Shown: piece by piece, positions 7,057 through 16,992 of the stretch
Layout: each line of letters starts with the position of its first letter
Position numbering within the stretch: the stretch's first letter is position 1
Assembly (NCBI GenBank): GCA_031284195.1
Contig: JAITAI010000029.1
Location: forward strand, 1 to 33,092
Length of the DNA: 33,092 nt
Direction: 5' to 3'
From: Treponema sp.
GTDB lineage: Bacteria; Spirochaetota; Spirochaetia; Treponematales; Breznakiellaceae
Notes under the pieces: generated by a model
Seen by the model: the letters and a program-made list of their open reading frames with translations, nothing else
Told to the model about the DNA's origin: nothing
Database searches by the model: none
Position numbers and translations under genes: made by a program

Positions 7057-9636
7057 GTGCAAGAGCAGTCCTTTCATAGTAACGTACCCATAAGTCCGGA
7101 TACCGGCATATACCTAGAGCGGTCCCGTATGCACCAGTTACTGGAACAAGCAGTACAGAGTCCTTTGGTTATGGTAGTAGCAGGCGCAGGGTATGGTAAA
7201 ACCCATGTGGTGTATTCGTTTGCCAAGACACAGGAGTATCATACTGTGTGGATGCAACTTTCAGAGCGGGATAATAATCCAGAGCGATTCTGGGAAAATT
7301 GCGTCCAAGCAGTGGCATGTATCAACAAGGAACGGGCTGCTCAGCTTGAAACCATCAGGTTCCCGGAAACCAACCGGCAATTCGATTGGTTTATCTCCAG
7401 TATTCAGAACAGCCGCATTCCTCGCAAGAAATATATGTTTGTCTATGATGATTTTCATTTCCTCCGCGAAAGAGCGGTCTTGGGTTTTTTGGAACGTTTC
7501 TTCAATATACCCTTCCTGAATATTACCTTTGTCCTTATATCCCGGACCAAACCGGCCATTAATACGGTCAATTTCTTTGCCCGAAGGTTGCTGACGCAAA
7601 TCACCGAAGATGATCTGCGATTTAGCCCGCAGGAAATGCTCGATTATTTTCAGCTTCAGGGTATTACCCTGCCATCACAAGCCGCGATGGATCTGTATTA
7701 TGATACTGAAGGCTGGATCTTCGCCTTGCAGCTCGCCAGACTGTCTCTAAAACAGAAGAACAGCGTGGCAGATTATGGACGATCCTCTATGCGTTCAAAT
7801 ATATTCACCCTCATTGAAGAGGGGATATTTTCCTCCATATCGCAGGATTTACAGAAATACCTCATCACTTTATCCCTCATTGAGCATTGGCCCCTGGCGC
7901 TCCTCATAGAATTGGCCCCGGATCAGAACCTTATCCAGGAAATGGAACGGATCGGGTCCTTTATCCGCTATGACATCTATTTGAATGCCTATCAGATCCA
8001 TCATCTATTCTTGGAATATTTAAACCGGCACCAGCAACGCCTGACTGAGGAAGAAAAACAAGCGGTGTACGCTAAAGCAGCCCGGTGGTGCGCGGCGAAC
8101 AACCTGAAAATGGACGCTATAAGTTATTATGAAAAAGCCCAGGCCTATACAGAACTGATCCAACTGGTCTATACCTTTCCCTTGGCTTTGTCAGACCGTA
8201 TAGCGGAATTTTTGCTCCATATTCTGGACCGGGCCCCCCCAGAAGCTTATACTCAAAACGCCTCTGCCTATATCCTCTATACCCGGCTCCTCTTTACCCT
8301 GAGGAAGTTTGAAGTATGTACCCAAAAGCTCGGGGAGATCATCCAACACTTTGAAACCCTCCCTCCCTCTCAGTTTAACTACCGGGTCCTCTATGGTTGT
8401 TACAACAACCTGGGCTTTGTGGGGCTTATCTCCAGCCTCTATACCCACCGCTATGACTTTGTACCCTATTTTGAAAAAGGCCATTACTATAGCATCTTAA
8501 GTAACCATGAACTGCACGGTTCAGTTACCATTATGAGCCTTGGTTCTTATGCATGCTGGTTTGACGGTACCGAAAAAACGGACTTGGACCAGTATCTTCA
8601 GGCGATAAGCACCATAGTTCCCTATATATCCATATCTATGAACGGCTGCACCTATGGTATGGACGATCTCATCCGGGCAGAACTGGCCTATTTCAAAGGG
8701 GATATTCCCAAAGCAGAACGATTGGGCTACCAGGCCCTGTACAAGGCGCAGAACCGCAAGCAATACGAAATTGAAACCCGGGCCATTTTCTATTTGTTAC
8801 GGATCCATATATACCAGGGGAACTCCGACGCTATCCAGACCCTCTTCAAACGCTTAGAGGCCCAGCGAGATATCCGGGAATACATAAATCGGTACACCCT
8901 CTTCGATATCGTGAGCGGGTGGTTTTACATCCAGATAGGCCAAAGTACCCGGACTGCCTCCTGGTTAACCGAGGATTTAGAAGAAGGGGAATTACATTCC
9001 CTTATGTACGGTATGGAAATCCTGGTACAGGCCCAGTATTATCTGGCCCAAAAAAACTACTCCCGGGTACTTGATGTGCTGCATACCCAGAGAAGCTCCT
9101 ATGGGCTTGAGTATTTCTTATTAGGGAAAATAGAAAAGGCTATCCTGGAACTGATTTGCCAGTATCATACGGGTGCACAAGTAGACGCTATCAGGGCTTT
9201 GGAAGCGGCTTACCAACTGGCCCTGCCCTATGCTCTGGATATGCCCTTTATCGAACAGGGAATGGATATGGGTCTTTTGGCTGGTGCAGCCTTGAAAGCC
9301 CCCTCGTGCAGTATACCCCGGGACTGGCTCGAAAATATCCGGCGGCATGCTTCGACCTATGGGAAGCAGCTTATGATAATAGCTACCCGGTACCAGCAAG
9401 CGAATCCAGGGCCTCTTCTAGATGCCCTGTCTCCACGGGAACAAGCGGTTCTGTTTAGCCTTTCCCAAGGGCTGAACAGAGAACAGATCGCCCAGAATGC
9501 GGCCCTGTCGATTAATACCGTCAAAAACACGATCTCCTGTTTGTACCGTAAGCTTGGTGCTGTGAACCGGGCAGACGCCATACGAATTGCCATTGCTACA
9601 GGTCTACTCCAGGATAAGGACAGGCCAAACATATAA
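7057..9636 (+). CDS. MalT-like LuxR-family transcriptional regulator, copy 1
   Basis: An 859-residue STAND-type ATPase regulator. An N-terminal NACHT/AAA-like module has Walker A GAGYGKT (43-49) and Walker B YMFVYDDFH (126-134). Then comes a long helical, TPR-like sensor region (~330-780) and a C-terminal LuxR helix-turn-helix (~797-850; LSPREQAVLF, INTVKNTISCLYRKLGA, NRADAIRIA). MalT-like proteins bind an inducer, oligomerise with ATP and activate transcription near their own locus. The start is GTG at 7057, with GGAAAGGGGA eight bases before it. It is followed 212 bases later by a paralogue of exactly the same length. The inducer is unknown. Confidence 0.92.
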   Translation: MQEQSFHSNVPISPDTGIYLERSRMHQLLEQAVQSPLVMVVAGAGYGKTHVVYSFAKTQEYHTVWMQLSERDNNPERFWENCVQAVACINKERAAQLETIRFPETNRQFDWFISSIQNSRIPRKKYMFVYDDFHFLRERAVLGFLERFFNIPFLNITFVLISRTKPAINTVNFFARRLLTQITEDDLRFSPQEMLDYFQLQGITLPSQAAMDLYYDTEGWIFALQLARLSLKQKNSVADYGRSSMRSNIFTLIEEGIFSSISQDLQKYLITLSLIEHWPLALLIELAPDQNLIQEMERIGSFIRYDIYLNAYQIHHLFLEYLNRHQQRLTEEEKQAVYAKAARWCAANNLKMDAISYYEKAQAYTELIQLVYTFPLALSDRIAEFLLHILDRAPPEAYTQNASAYILYTRLLFTLRKFEVCTQKLGEIIQHFETLPPSQFNYRVLYGCYNNLGFVGLISSLYTHRYDFVPYFEKGHYYSILSNHELHGSVTIMSLGSYACWFDGTEKTDLDQYLQAISTIVPYISISMNGCTYGMDDLIRAELAYFKGDIPKAERLGYQALYKAQNRKQYEIETRAIFYLLRIHIYQGNSDAIQTLFKRLEAQRDIREYINRYTLFDIVSGWFYIQIGQSTRTASWLTEDLEEGELHSLMYGMEILVQAQYYLAQKNYSRVLDVLHTQRSSYGLEYFLLGKIEKAILELICQYHTGAQVDAIRALEAAYQLALPYALDMPFIEQGMDMGLLAGAALKAPSCSIPRDWLENIRRHASTYGKQLMIIATRYQQANPGPLLDALSPREQAVLFSLSQGLNREQIAQNAALSINTVKNTISCLYRKLGAVNRADAIRIAIATGLLQDKDRPNI

Positions 9637-9848
9637 CGTAACGGGCGTTCGAGTCGCTCGCATGAAGGAGTTTTAGGGGGCTTATCCTCTAGGTCTGATA
9701 GTTTCTTTAACCTTCCACCCCCCCAAGGGCTTAAGCGTTACAGAACATTAAAAGCATTTGGAAGGTGCAGTTCCTCCAAAGCAGCCCAAAAAGGCTTCAT
9801 GTACAGCGATTTCCTGAATTCCCGTTAACCTATCATAAGGTGGTAAGT

Positions 9849-12428
9849 ATGCAGGAATATTTCTTTCATAGCAATGTGCCGATTGTTCCAGATAATCAAC
9901 CCTATCTAGAGCGGCCCCGGATCGACCGTTTGTTGAAAACGGCTTTGCAGTACTCGATTGTTACCGTAGTTGCCGGTGTTGGGTATGGTAAAACCCAAGG
10001 GGTGTATGCGTTTTTGCATAAATTTAAGATCCGTACCGTCTGGTTACAGTTTTCCGAACGGGATAACCTGGTCTCCCGGTTTTGGGAGCATTTCACCCAA
10101 GCAGTGGCATTTGTTGATACGGCTAATGCCGATAAACTGCGGGATATCGGGTTTCCGGAAACCGAACGGCAGTTTGACCGGTATATGATCGTCCCCCAAG
10201 AAGATATTGCTTCGAATCGGACATACGTATTTGTGTACGATGATTTTCACCTCATTCATGAAAAAACCGTGTTACGTTTTATTGAACGCACCATCACTAC
10301 CCCCTTCTCTCATATCAAGTCCATTCTTATTTCCCGGACTAAACCAGCTATAAATATCGAAGGTTTCGCGGTCAAGGGCATCTTAGCCCAAATAGACGAA
10401 GATAATCTCCGTTTCACCCAGCAGGAAATTATCGACTATTATCGTATCCAAAATATACCCATCTCCCCGGAAACCGCATCCGGCATTTACCATGACACCG
10501 AAGGTTGGGCCTTTGCCATACACCTTGCCGGGGTCTCCTTAAAAAGCGGGGGTATTGAGTATGTCCGCTCATCCATGAAATTCAACAGTTTCCAATTCAT
10601 TGAATATGCCTTATTTACCTCTCTTTCTCTGGAATTACAGAAATACCTCATCCGTTTATCCCTCATTGAACATTGGCCCCTGGCGATCCTCAATGAACTG
10701 GCTGCTGATCCGGGAATTATTGAAGAAATGAAACAGATCAACTCTTTTATCTACTTTGATTTCTATCAGAACAGCTACCGGATCCACCACTTATTCCTGG
10801 AGTATTTACAGGAAAAACAGGGCATCCTTTCAGCGTCAGAGAAGCAGGAGGTATATACCATAGCCGCCCGGTGGTGCCTGGACCACAACTTAAAAATGGA
10901 TGCGGTTACGTATTACGAGCGAACCGGGAATTACCAGGCTATTTTTGATATATGTTTTTCCTTTCCTCAAGTCATGTCCTTTAATGCGGCTGCCTTTTTC
11001 ATGGAGGTCCTAGAGCGGGCTCCTTCGGATATCTATGATCGCTATATTGATGCCTTTGTTATTCGTATTAAGCTCCTGATCAGCCTTAACGAATTTGATG
11101 AAATCCTTGCCTTTCTAAAAACCATGAAAAGCATCGGTGAATCCCTGCCTTCGTCGGAATTCACCATAGGTATTTTATACATCTATTACGTCATGCGGGG
11201 TTTTTGGGGGCTGATCACCTGCGTTTATACCAACTGCTATGATTTTGCCTGGCACTTTAAGCAGGCTTATGAGTTCTTTCACGGTTCCTTAATTCAGTAT
11301 ACGTTTAAAGGAGGTTTTACAGCCTGTCTTAGCCCCCATATCTGTCTGGTCAACGGACCGGAAAAGAAAGATATGGAACAGTACATTGCAGAGATTACTC
11401 AAGCGGTTCCCTATATATCCGCGCTCATGCCAGGCTGCACCTGCGGTATGGACGATCTGGCCCGAGCGGAATTGGCCTATTTCAAAACCAACTTAGCCCA
11501 ATCAGAACGCTATGCCCTGGAAGCGATCCGCAAGGCCCGAGAAAAAGATCAGTACCAGATAGAAAATTTGGCCCTATTCTATCTTTTACGGATCGAGCTT
11601 GCCCAGGGGAATGGAAAGGGAATCCAGGAGTGTTTACAGCAACTCCAGGCCCAGCTTCTCGAAAAATCCTTTGTAAACCGGCAAGCCTTGTATGATATGG
11701 TGACCGGCTGGTTTTATACCCACATCAAGCAAACCCATTACCTCACATCCTGGTTAAAAAATGATTTTGAAGAAAGGGACTTACATACGTTTATGTACGG
11801 CATGGAAATCTTGGTAAAGCTAAAATACCAGGTAGCTGAACAAAGATACGCTGCGGCCTTGGCCTTACTCGAAAGCCAGAAACATGAATCCGGGATATGG
11901 CTCTTTCTGTTTGGTAAGATCGCCCTCCGGATCCTGGAAGCGGTATGTCTATATCACTGCAAAGAAAGGAGTGCCAGTATCCAAGCCTTGGAAGACGCCT
12001 ACCATCTAGCAGCATCCAATGGTCTGGACATGCCCTTTATCGAACTGGGTAATGAGATGCGCACCCTTATGAGCCTGGCCTTGAAGGATAAAACCTGCGT
12101 CATCCCCAAGGAGTGGCTTAAAAAAATCCGGGGAAGTGCCGCTACTTATGCCAAAAAATGGCTTAGCCTGGGGAAACGTTACCAGAATCCCCTTCCAGTC
12201 CCGGAAGCGCCCTATGGTACCTTATCTACTCGGGAACAGAAGATCCTCATTAACCTTTCCCAAGGGCTGACCCGTGAGGAAATGGCTAAAGCAGCGGACC
12301 TTTCCATTAATACGGTGAAGAGTGTCATCAAAAGCGTCTACAACAAACTGGGAGCCCTTAACCGGGCAGATGCGATACGGATCGCCACGAAGCTGGGTAT
12401 GCTTAAAGGTCCTGATCGTAATAGCTAA
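9849..12428 (+). CDS. MalT-like LuxR-family transcriptional regulator, copy 2
   Basis: Paralogue of the preceding gene with the same design: Walker A GVGYGKT (43-49), Walker B YVFVYDDFH, a helical repeat region, and a C-terminal LuxR helix-turn-helix (LSTREQKILI, INTVKSVIKSVYNKLGA, NRADAIRIA). I place the start at the ATG at 9849, after AAGGTGG. This gives 859 residues, identical to copy 1, and aligns their N-termini (FHSNVPI...YLER). An upstream GTG at 9765 would add 28 residues with no counterpart in copy 1. The ATPase and helix-turn-helix parts are the most similar between copies and the middle sensor region less so, as expected if they sense different ligands or form hetero-oligomers. Confidence 0.91.
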   Translation: MQEYFFHSNVPIVPDNQPYLERPRIDRLLKTALQYSIVTVVAGVGYGKTQGVYAFLHKFKIRTVWLQFSERDNLVSRFWEHFTQAVAFVDTANADKLRDIGFPETERQFDRYMIVPQEDIASNRTYVFVYDDFHLIHEKTVLRFIERTITTPFSHIKSILISRTKPAINIEGFAVKGILAQIDEDNLRFTQQEIIDYYRIQNIPISPETASGIYHDTEGWAFAIHLAGVSLKSGGIEYVRSSMKFNSFQFIEYALFTSLSLELQKYLIRLSLIEHWPLAILNELAADPGIIEEMKQINSFIYFDFYQNSYRIHHLFLEYLQEKQGILSASEKQEVYTIAARWCLDHNLKMDAVTYYERTGNYQAIFDICFSFPQVMSFNAAAFFMEVLERAPSDIYDRYIDAFVIRIKLLISLNEFDEILAFLKTMKSIGESLPSSEFTIGILYIYYVMRGFWGLITCVYTNCYDFAWHFKQAYEFFHGSLIQYTFKGGFTACLSPHICLVNGPEKKDMEQYIAEITQAVPYISALMPGCTCGMDDLARAELAYFKTNLAQSERYALEAIRKAREKDQYQIENLALFYLLRIELAQGNGKGIQECLQQLQAQLLEKSFVNRQALYDMVTGWFYTHIKQTHYLTSWLKNDFEERDLHTFMYGMEILVKLKYQVAEQRYAAALALLESQKHESGIWLFLFGKIALRILEAVCLYHCKERSASIQALEDAYHLAASNGLDMPFIELGNEMRTLMSLALKDKTCVIPKEWLKKIRGSAATYAKKWLSLGKRYQNPLPVPEAPYGTLSTREQKILINLSQGLTREEMAKAADLSINTVKSVIKSVYNKLGALNRADAIRIATKLGMLKGPDRNS

Positions 12429-12620
12429 GGTGTTTAAGCCGGTTTCAAAATTTGACCTGCTGTGGATTTTCGATATGATGGTCGCTTGCAGATCCGTTAT
12501 CCTCACATCGAGGATGGCTTGCTATAGATCATGGCAATCAAGGAAATGATAAGTGAAACGGGGTTCATCATCATTGAACAGGGGGAATAGACCCCTAGAG
12601 GAATTAGGGGAGACCGTTGG

Positions 12621-12854
12621 TTGCCTTGGAAGACAAGTGGTTTGAGCCCTATCTATGTCGAGCATCTGGTGTCGGATATCGTCATGCTAACTCTCCGTAC
12701 GGTCACGGCACGGGCGGATGAGTGGAATGAGATAGCAGAGTTTGTGCGGTTTAAGGAAAGTTGGTTGAGCGGGTTTCTGAAATTATCCCCGCATGACCCG
12801 ATCCCGCAGGTGATGTCGATGATAACAGGAGGGGTATTATATAGTTCGCAATGA
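12621..12854 (+). pseudogene. ISAs1-family transposase, N-terminal fragment
   Basis: The frame encodes SDIVMLTLRTVTARADEW followed by NEIAEFVRFKESWLSGFLKL and an HDP segment, which is the N-terminal DDE_Tnp_1-associated domain of ISAs1 (H-repeat) transposases. About 70 residues remain and the catalytic DDE domain is missing. The first codons (TTG at 12621) do not look like a natural start. Decayed insertion sequence remnant. Confidence 0.65.
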
Positions 12855-13107
12855 TCCCCTGACGAAATCATCAGGGTTATCTAGCCTCGCAGCTTTGATT
12901 CCTGCTTCAACGTTCACCGGCTTCGGGGAAGTGCTTGGTTTTCACATAAAATTTCCTTTGTGAGGGAGTTTTACGATTGCTTCAACCCTTTACTCCCTTG
13001 GACTTATATACCACAGACCTCAATTTCCGGCTTGCTCCCGGTATCGTCGGTTAGTCGGATTGTCAAAAACTAAGGCCCCAAAACAATCAGTTATAGTTAT
13101 AGGTAGA
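12855..13107. other. Non-coding remnant DNA between two transposase relics
   Basis: No frame of useful length is open on either strand. The stretch may hold ends of the two flanking insertion sequences, but I could not define terminal repeats. From 12429 to 14096 the window contains only mobile-element debris. Confidence 0.4.
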
Positions 13108-13987
13108 GGGATAATTGCGTTTTTCCATTCAGCGTAGCAGTTGTCGTTTTTGTGATAGGAACGGCTGCAGGTGATGTAAAAGTTTTGACCAACTTGTGCC
13201 AGTCGAGTATGGAATGATTGAATAACTCGCTACTGTTACGCTATACAGGTCAAATACTAAAAAAAGGACTGGTTTCAAAGAGGTGTTGAGACAGGCAATA
13301 ATCCAGTCGTGGGCTTTATTGCAGAGAGGAAAGAGGAAAGTCCAGCTTGAAGAGACTGCTGTTACGGTAAGCGTGAAGTTAAATTCGCCTGGATCATGGT
13401 TTCCACAACGGTGCAGGGTGTTCATTTGGTAAAATCCTGGGTAGTCCGCTCTGTTTCTGTGTAATGGATACGACTGAAAAGGGCAATTTCGTCGAGTCTG
13501 GTACCGTTTTTCCCCTGTATTTTAAGCCGATCCTGTTCCGGCTTGATGAGCCTATCAATCTGTGCCGGACTTATGGTTGTCAACGTTGATATGATTGCAT
13601 CGGTGAGATTAAAATCCGGTTTTTTACTTGTCTTGAGGAAGTCTATGTTATCCATGATGAGAGGAACGAGGTACTTGCCATATTTGAACGGGAGGAATGA
13701 CCAAATTTTTGTGCGATGGTCAACGGTCTCTTTGTCATAGATGATATTTCCTTTCCGGTTACCCGGTCTTTTTGGTTTGGTATTTTTCAGCATGACGGTA
13801 TTCCGTCTAAAGTGACCGACTTGGTTATTCCGAACATACCCAAAGGTCTTATGACATACTTCCGGTTATAACCTATACGTTTGGTGAACTCGTCAAAGAA
13901 GGTACTTCTGTTCTTTCGAGATACCTTCCGATACCTGGATGTGATTTCTTGTGATATAAGTTTTTTTGTGTGGATGGATAATCCCAT
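13108..13987 (-). pseudogene. Degenerate transposase with integrase-type DDE domain
   Basis: Pieces of one transposase lie in successive frames on the minus strand. The N-terminus (start 13987) reads ITSRYRKVSRKNRSTFFDEF then TKRIGYNRKYVIR. After a frameshift near 13790 there is a helix-turn-helix and linker region containing PAQIDRLIKPEQDRL. After another shift near 13425 come the DDE-like HRCGNHDPGEFNFTLTVTAV and NKAHDWIIACLN. A last fragment near 13110-13160 reads RSYHKNDNCYAEWKN, matching the end of the catalytic core in this rve-type family. At least three frameshifts make it inactive. The family is abundant in treponemes; I recognise it by resemblance only. Confidence 0.7.
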
Positions 13988-14096
13988 TTTGACCTCCGTT
14001 CTATTTTTCTGCGGTAAGTCTTATATTATTTCGGCTTACCTTTTCCATGAGGCAGGTGGACTTGATACACATTCCCCCACGGGGTATTATAGAGAT

Positions 14097-15515
14097 ATGC
14101 TCTTTCCTCTTATTAAAGACCTGATACAATTCCCTCCAGAATCCCAGGACCTGACCATCCGCGGCTGGGTCAGGACTAAACGAGAACTTAAAAACCTTAT
14201 CTTTGTGGAAGTGAACGACGGGTCTTCCCCAGGAGGTATCCAATGTATCTTCGACCGGGGAAGTAGCGGACATACTCAGCTTGCTCCTTCAGCGGAGACG
14301 ATTTTGGAAGCCTTGCCGACGGGGAGTTCCGTAGCAATTCGGGGGCGCCTCGTGCCTTCTCCTGGTTCAGGACAAGTGGTGGAAGTTGCAGCCTATGCTA
14401 TTGAACTTATCGGGGATGCGCCCACCGATACGTATCCCCTGCAAAAAAAGCGGCATTCCCTGGAATTTCTCCGGGAAATCGCCCACCTCCGAGCACGAAC
14501 CACCATCTTCGGTGCGGTGGCCCGGGTACGAAGCCGTTTGGCTTTCGGGGTACATCAATTTTTTCAAGAACAGGGTTTTCACTACATCCATACCCCCATC
14601 ATCACCGGGAACGATGCAGAAGGCGCCGGGGCGCTGTTTCAGGTTACTACCCTGGACCTCAAAGCCCTCGCCCAATCGGGCAAGGCCCCGGACTACCGAG
14701 AGGATTTTTTTGGCAAGCCCAGCTATCTCACCGTTTCAGGTCAGCTTGAAGCGGAAACTTACGCTACTGCTCTATCCCGAGTCTACACCTTTGGACCTAC
14801 CTTCCGGGCAGAAAACTCAAACACCACCCGGCATTTGGCAGAATTCTGGATGATTGAACCGGAAATTGCCTTCGCGGATTTAACAGACAACATGCAGTTG
14901 GCAGAAGCATTCCTCAAATTCCTCTTTACCCTGGTAGTACGGGATTGCGCTGAAGACCTAGCCTTTATAGAAAAAGTTAATGCTCCAATCGAAACGGGTA
15001 TCACCGCTACCTTACAGAATATCCTCGATTCCCGGTTCGTTCACATCAGCTACACAGATGCAGTAGCTGCCCTAGAAAAGCAGGCTTCCAGTTTTGCTTT
15101 TAAACCCTTTTGGGGCTGTGATCTTCAAAGCGAACATGAGAAATTCATCACCGAACAAGTCGTGGGTGGACCGGTGATTGTAACCGATTATCCTAAGGAA
15201 ATAAAAGCCTTCTATATGAAGTTGAACGATGATGAAAAAACCGTCCGAGCCATGGATGTCCTGGTACCTCGTCTTGGGGAAATCATCGGCGGTTCTCAAC
15301 GGGAAGAAAACTACGGCCTCCTTGAAAACCGCATGCGCGCATTAGGTATGCAACTCGAAGACTACGCCTGGTACCTGGACCTTCGCCGGTACGGCACGGT
15401 TCCCCATGCAGGTTTCGGCATGGGCTTTGAACGGCTCATCCAGTATATCACCGGTATGGTAAACATCAGAGATGTAATCCCTTATCCCCGGGCAGTGGGC
15501 CAAGCGGAATTCTAA
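14097..15515 (+). CDS. asnS: Asparaginyl-tRNA synthetase
   Basis: Class II aminoacyl-tRNA synthetase that charges tRNA-Asn. Residues ~15-115 are the OB-fold anticodon-binding domain (IRGWVRTKRELKN, IFVEVNDGS). The catalytic core has motif 2 (FRAENSNTTRHLAEFWMIEPE) and motif 3 (GFGMGFERLIQYITG), ending with NIRDVIPYPR. From the ATG at 14097 the product is 472 residues, the normal length. The frame is open 72 codons further upstream, but that extension runs into the transposase relic and has no family counterpart. The ribosome site is weak (AGAG). With AsnRS present, GatCAB would be needed only for Gln-tRNA, which bears on the damaged gatA at the window end. Confidence 0.95.
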   Translation: MLFPLIKDLIQFPPESQDLTIRGWVRTKRELKNLIFVEVNDGSSPGGIQCIFDRGSSGHTQLAPSAETILEALPTGSSVAIRGRLVPSPGSGQVVEVAAYAIELIGDAPTDTYPLQKKRHSLEFLREIAHLRARTTIFGAVARVRSRLAFGVHQFFQEQGFHYIHTPIITGNDAEGAGALFQVTTLDLKALAQSGKAPDYREDFFGKPSYLTVSGQLEAETYATALSRVYTFGPTFRAENSNTTRHLAEFWMIEPEIAFADLTDNMQLAEAFLKFLFTLVVRDCAEDLAFIEKVNAPIETGITATLQNILDSRFVHISYTDAVAALEKQASSFAFKPFWGCDLQSEHEKFITEQVVGGPVIVTDYPKEIKAFYMKLNDDEKTVRAMDVLVPRLGEIIGGSQREENYGLLENRMRALGMQLEDYAWYLDLRRYGTVPHAGFGMGFERLIQYITGMVNIRDVIPYPRAVGQAEF

Positions 15516-15564
15516 TCTTGATACTGAGTTGTTCTTTAAACCAGATAGTATGAGGCGCAGCACG

Positions 15565-16782
15565 ATGAAACCCCTTCTTCTAAGTCTCATCTGGTTCTTC
15601 CTCGCAGGTTTCCTGCCTGCCCAAAACCCAGCTCTAAACATGCCCAGCTTAGGTTCCCGTGCGGCAGTGCTCATGGATGCAACCACCGGTACCTTTCTCT
15701 ATGTCAAGAATGGAGATGATGAGATTCCTCCCGCTTCATTGGCAAAACTCATGACCATTCATATAGCCCTGAGTGAGGTGGCCAAGGGTAATGCAGCCCT
15801 GGACGAAGTGGTAAGCCTCCCTCGAGAAAGTTGGGCGATAAACCAGCCTCCCCGATCAAGCCTCATGTACCTTGCTCCTGGACAGATCGTGACCCTGCGG
15901 GATCTGCTCCTGGGGCTTGCCGTTTCTTCTGGCAACGATGCGGCAGTGGCAGTGGCCCTCCGGTTTGCCTCCACGATACCGCAATTCGCCGAACAGATGA
16001 ACCAGGAAGCCCGCCGCTTTGGACTGTCAAAAACCTATTTTGTAGAACCCTCGGGAATCTCCGAAGATAACCGTACCACGGCAGTGGAGTTTGCCCTGTT
16101 TTGTAGGGAATACCTTCAACTACACCCGGAAACCTTAGCAGACTATCATTCGGTCAAGGAATTCGCCTTTCCCCAGGCAGCGAATGTATCGGAACGGTAC
16201 CGAAACAAACCAGGGACCATCATCCAGTACAACCACAATAGCTTTTTAAAAACCTTTGCCGGAACAGACGGCTTAAAAACTGGGTATATAGACGAAGCAG
16301 GTCACAATATCGCGATTACTACAGAACGAGCAGGGACCCGTTTTATCGCCGTCATCCTCGGGGCGCCTCCAGTTTACCAAGGAGATCGCATCCGGGATGA
16401 AGATGGGATGAAATTACTCACCTGGGGTTTTGAACATTACCAAACCGTAAGACCCACCCTGAATACGCTTCCACCGATACGAGTATGGAAAGGAAAAAGA
16501 GATTACGTAGAGATCGCTCCTGCTGAAGCATTAGAATTTACCACCTTCCGTGATCGAGGAGAACAGCTCCGCTGGGAAATGGAACTTACTCCTACTATCC
16601 TCGCACCGCTCCCCCAGGGTATTTTTGTGGGTAGCCTCGTCCTCTATGATGCCCACGGAGAATTGCGACGGATTCCCCTGATTACCACCTATGAAATAGA
16701 AAGGGGAAGCTTTTTTAAACGGCTCTGGGATACGATCACCTTGTTCTTTCGTTCCCTACTGAACCACAACCGTACCCCTTAA
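15565..16782 (+). CDS. Serine-type D-alanyl-D-alanine carboxypeptidase (PBP5/6, DacA/DacF type)
   Basis: A secreted or membrane-anchored peptidoglycan carboxypeptidase (peptidase S11). Counting from the ATG at 15565, a signal peptide (MKPLLLSLIWFFLAGFLPA) is followed by the catalytic triad of motifs: SLAK at 58-61, SGN at 122-124 and KTG at 238-240. The C-terminal domain after ~300 is the beta-rich PBP5 C-terminal type, and the last ~20 residues (FFKRLWDTITLFFRSLLNH) form an amphipathic anchoring helix. GAGG nine bases upstream supports this start; ATG 15550 and TTG 15529 lack sites and would put extra residues before the signal peptide. It follows asnS by 49 bases and may be cotranscribed. 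It trims terminal D-Ala from pentapeptides. Confidence 0.9.
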   Translation: MKPLLLSLIWFFLAGFLPAQNPALNMPSLGSRAAVLMDATTGTFLYVKNGDDEIPPASLAKLMTIHIALSEVAKGNAALDEVVSLPRESWAINQPPRSSLMYLAPGQIVTLRDLLLGLAVSSGNDAAVAVALRFASTIPQFAEQMNQEARRFGLSKTYFVEPSGISEDNRTTAVEFALFCREYLQLHPETLADYHSVKEFAFPQAANVSERYRNKPGTIIQYNHNSFLKTFAGTDGLKTGYIDEAGHNIAITTERAGTRFIAVILGAPPVYQGDRIRDEDGMKLLTWGFEHYQTVRPTLNTLPPIRVWKGKRDYVEIAPAEALEFTTFRDRGEQLRWEMELTPTILAPLPQGIFVGSLVLYDAHGELRRIPLITTYEIERGSFFKRLWDTITLFFRSLLNHNRTP

Positions 16783-16820
16783 AGTCTACTAGGGCTTAAA
16801 AAGCACAAAGTATCACAAGC

Positions 16821-16847
16821 AGTTTCAAAATGTCAAATTTTGAAACT
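16821..16847. repeat. AGTTTCAAAAT hairpin, perfect 11-bp stem
   Basis: AGTTTCAAAAT at 16821-16831 is exactly inverted (ATTTTGAAACT) at 16837-16847, loop GTCAA. It is the most regular member of the family and lies 39 bases after the carboxypeptidase stop. There is no T-run after the stem, so it is not a classical terminator. Confidence 0.75.
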
Positions 16848-16992
16848 ACCTCGCCACTCAACTTCAAAGACATAATACTAAAAGCAAAAAAAGTCCCATC
16901 CCCTTTTATGCACAACAACCCTAGGATTCGTTGCGGGCATGTATATTTGGAATATCCGACCCCTCAATAAAGGGCAACCTCTAGAACCCTAT

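Noticed and set aside
13333..13343. GAGGAAAGTCC, the core of RNase P RNA conserved region I
   Set aside because: The flanking sequence does not form the P4 helix partner or any other conserved RNase P region, and it lies in a transposase relic.
13881..14096. 72-codon N-terminal extension of AsnRS
   Set aside because: It overlaps the transposase relic on the other strand, and AsnRS proteins begin near the ATG at 14097.
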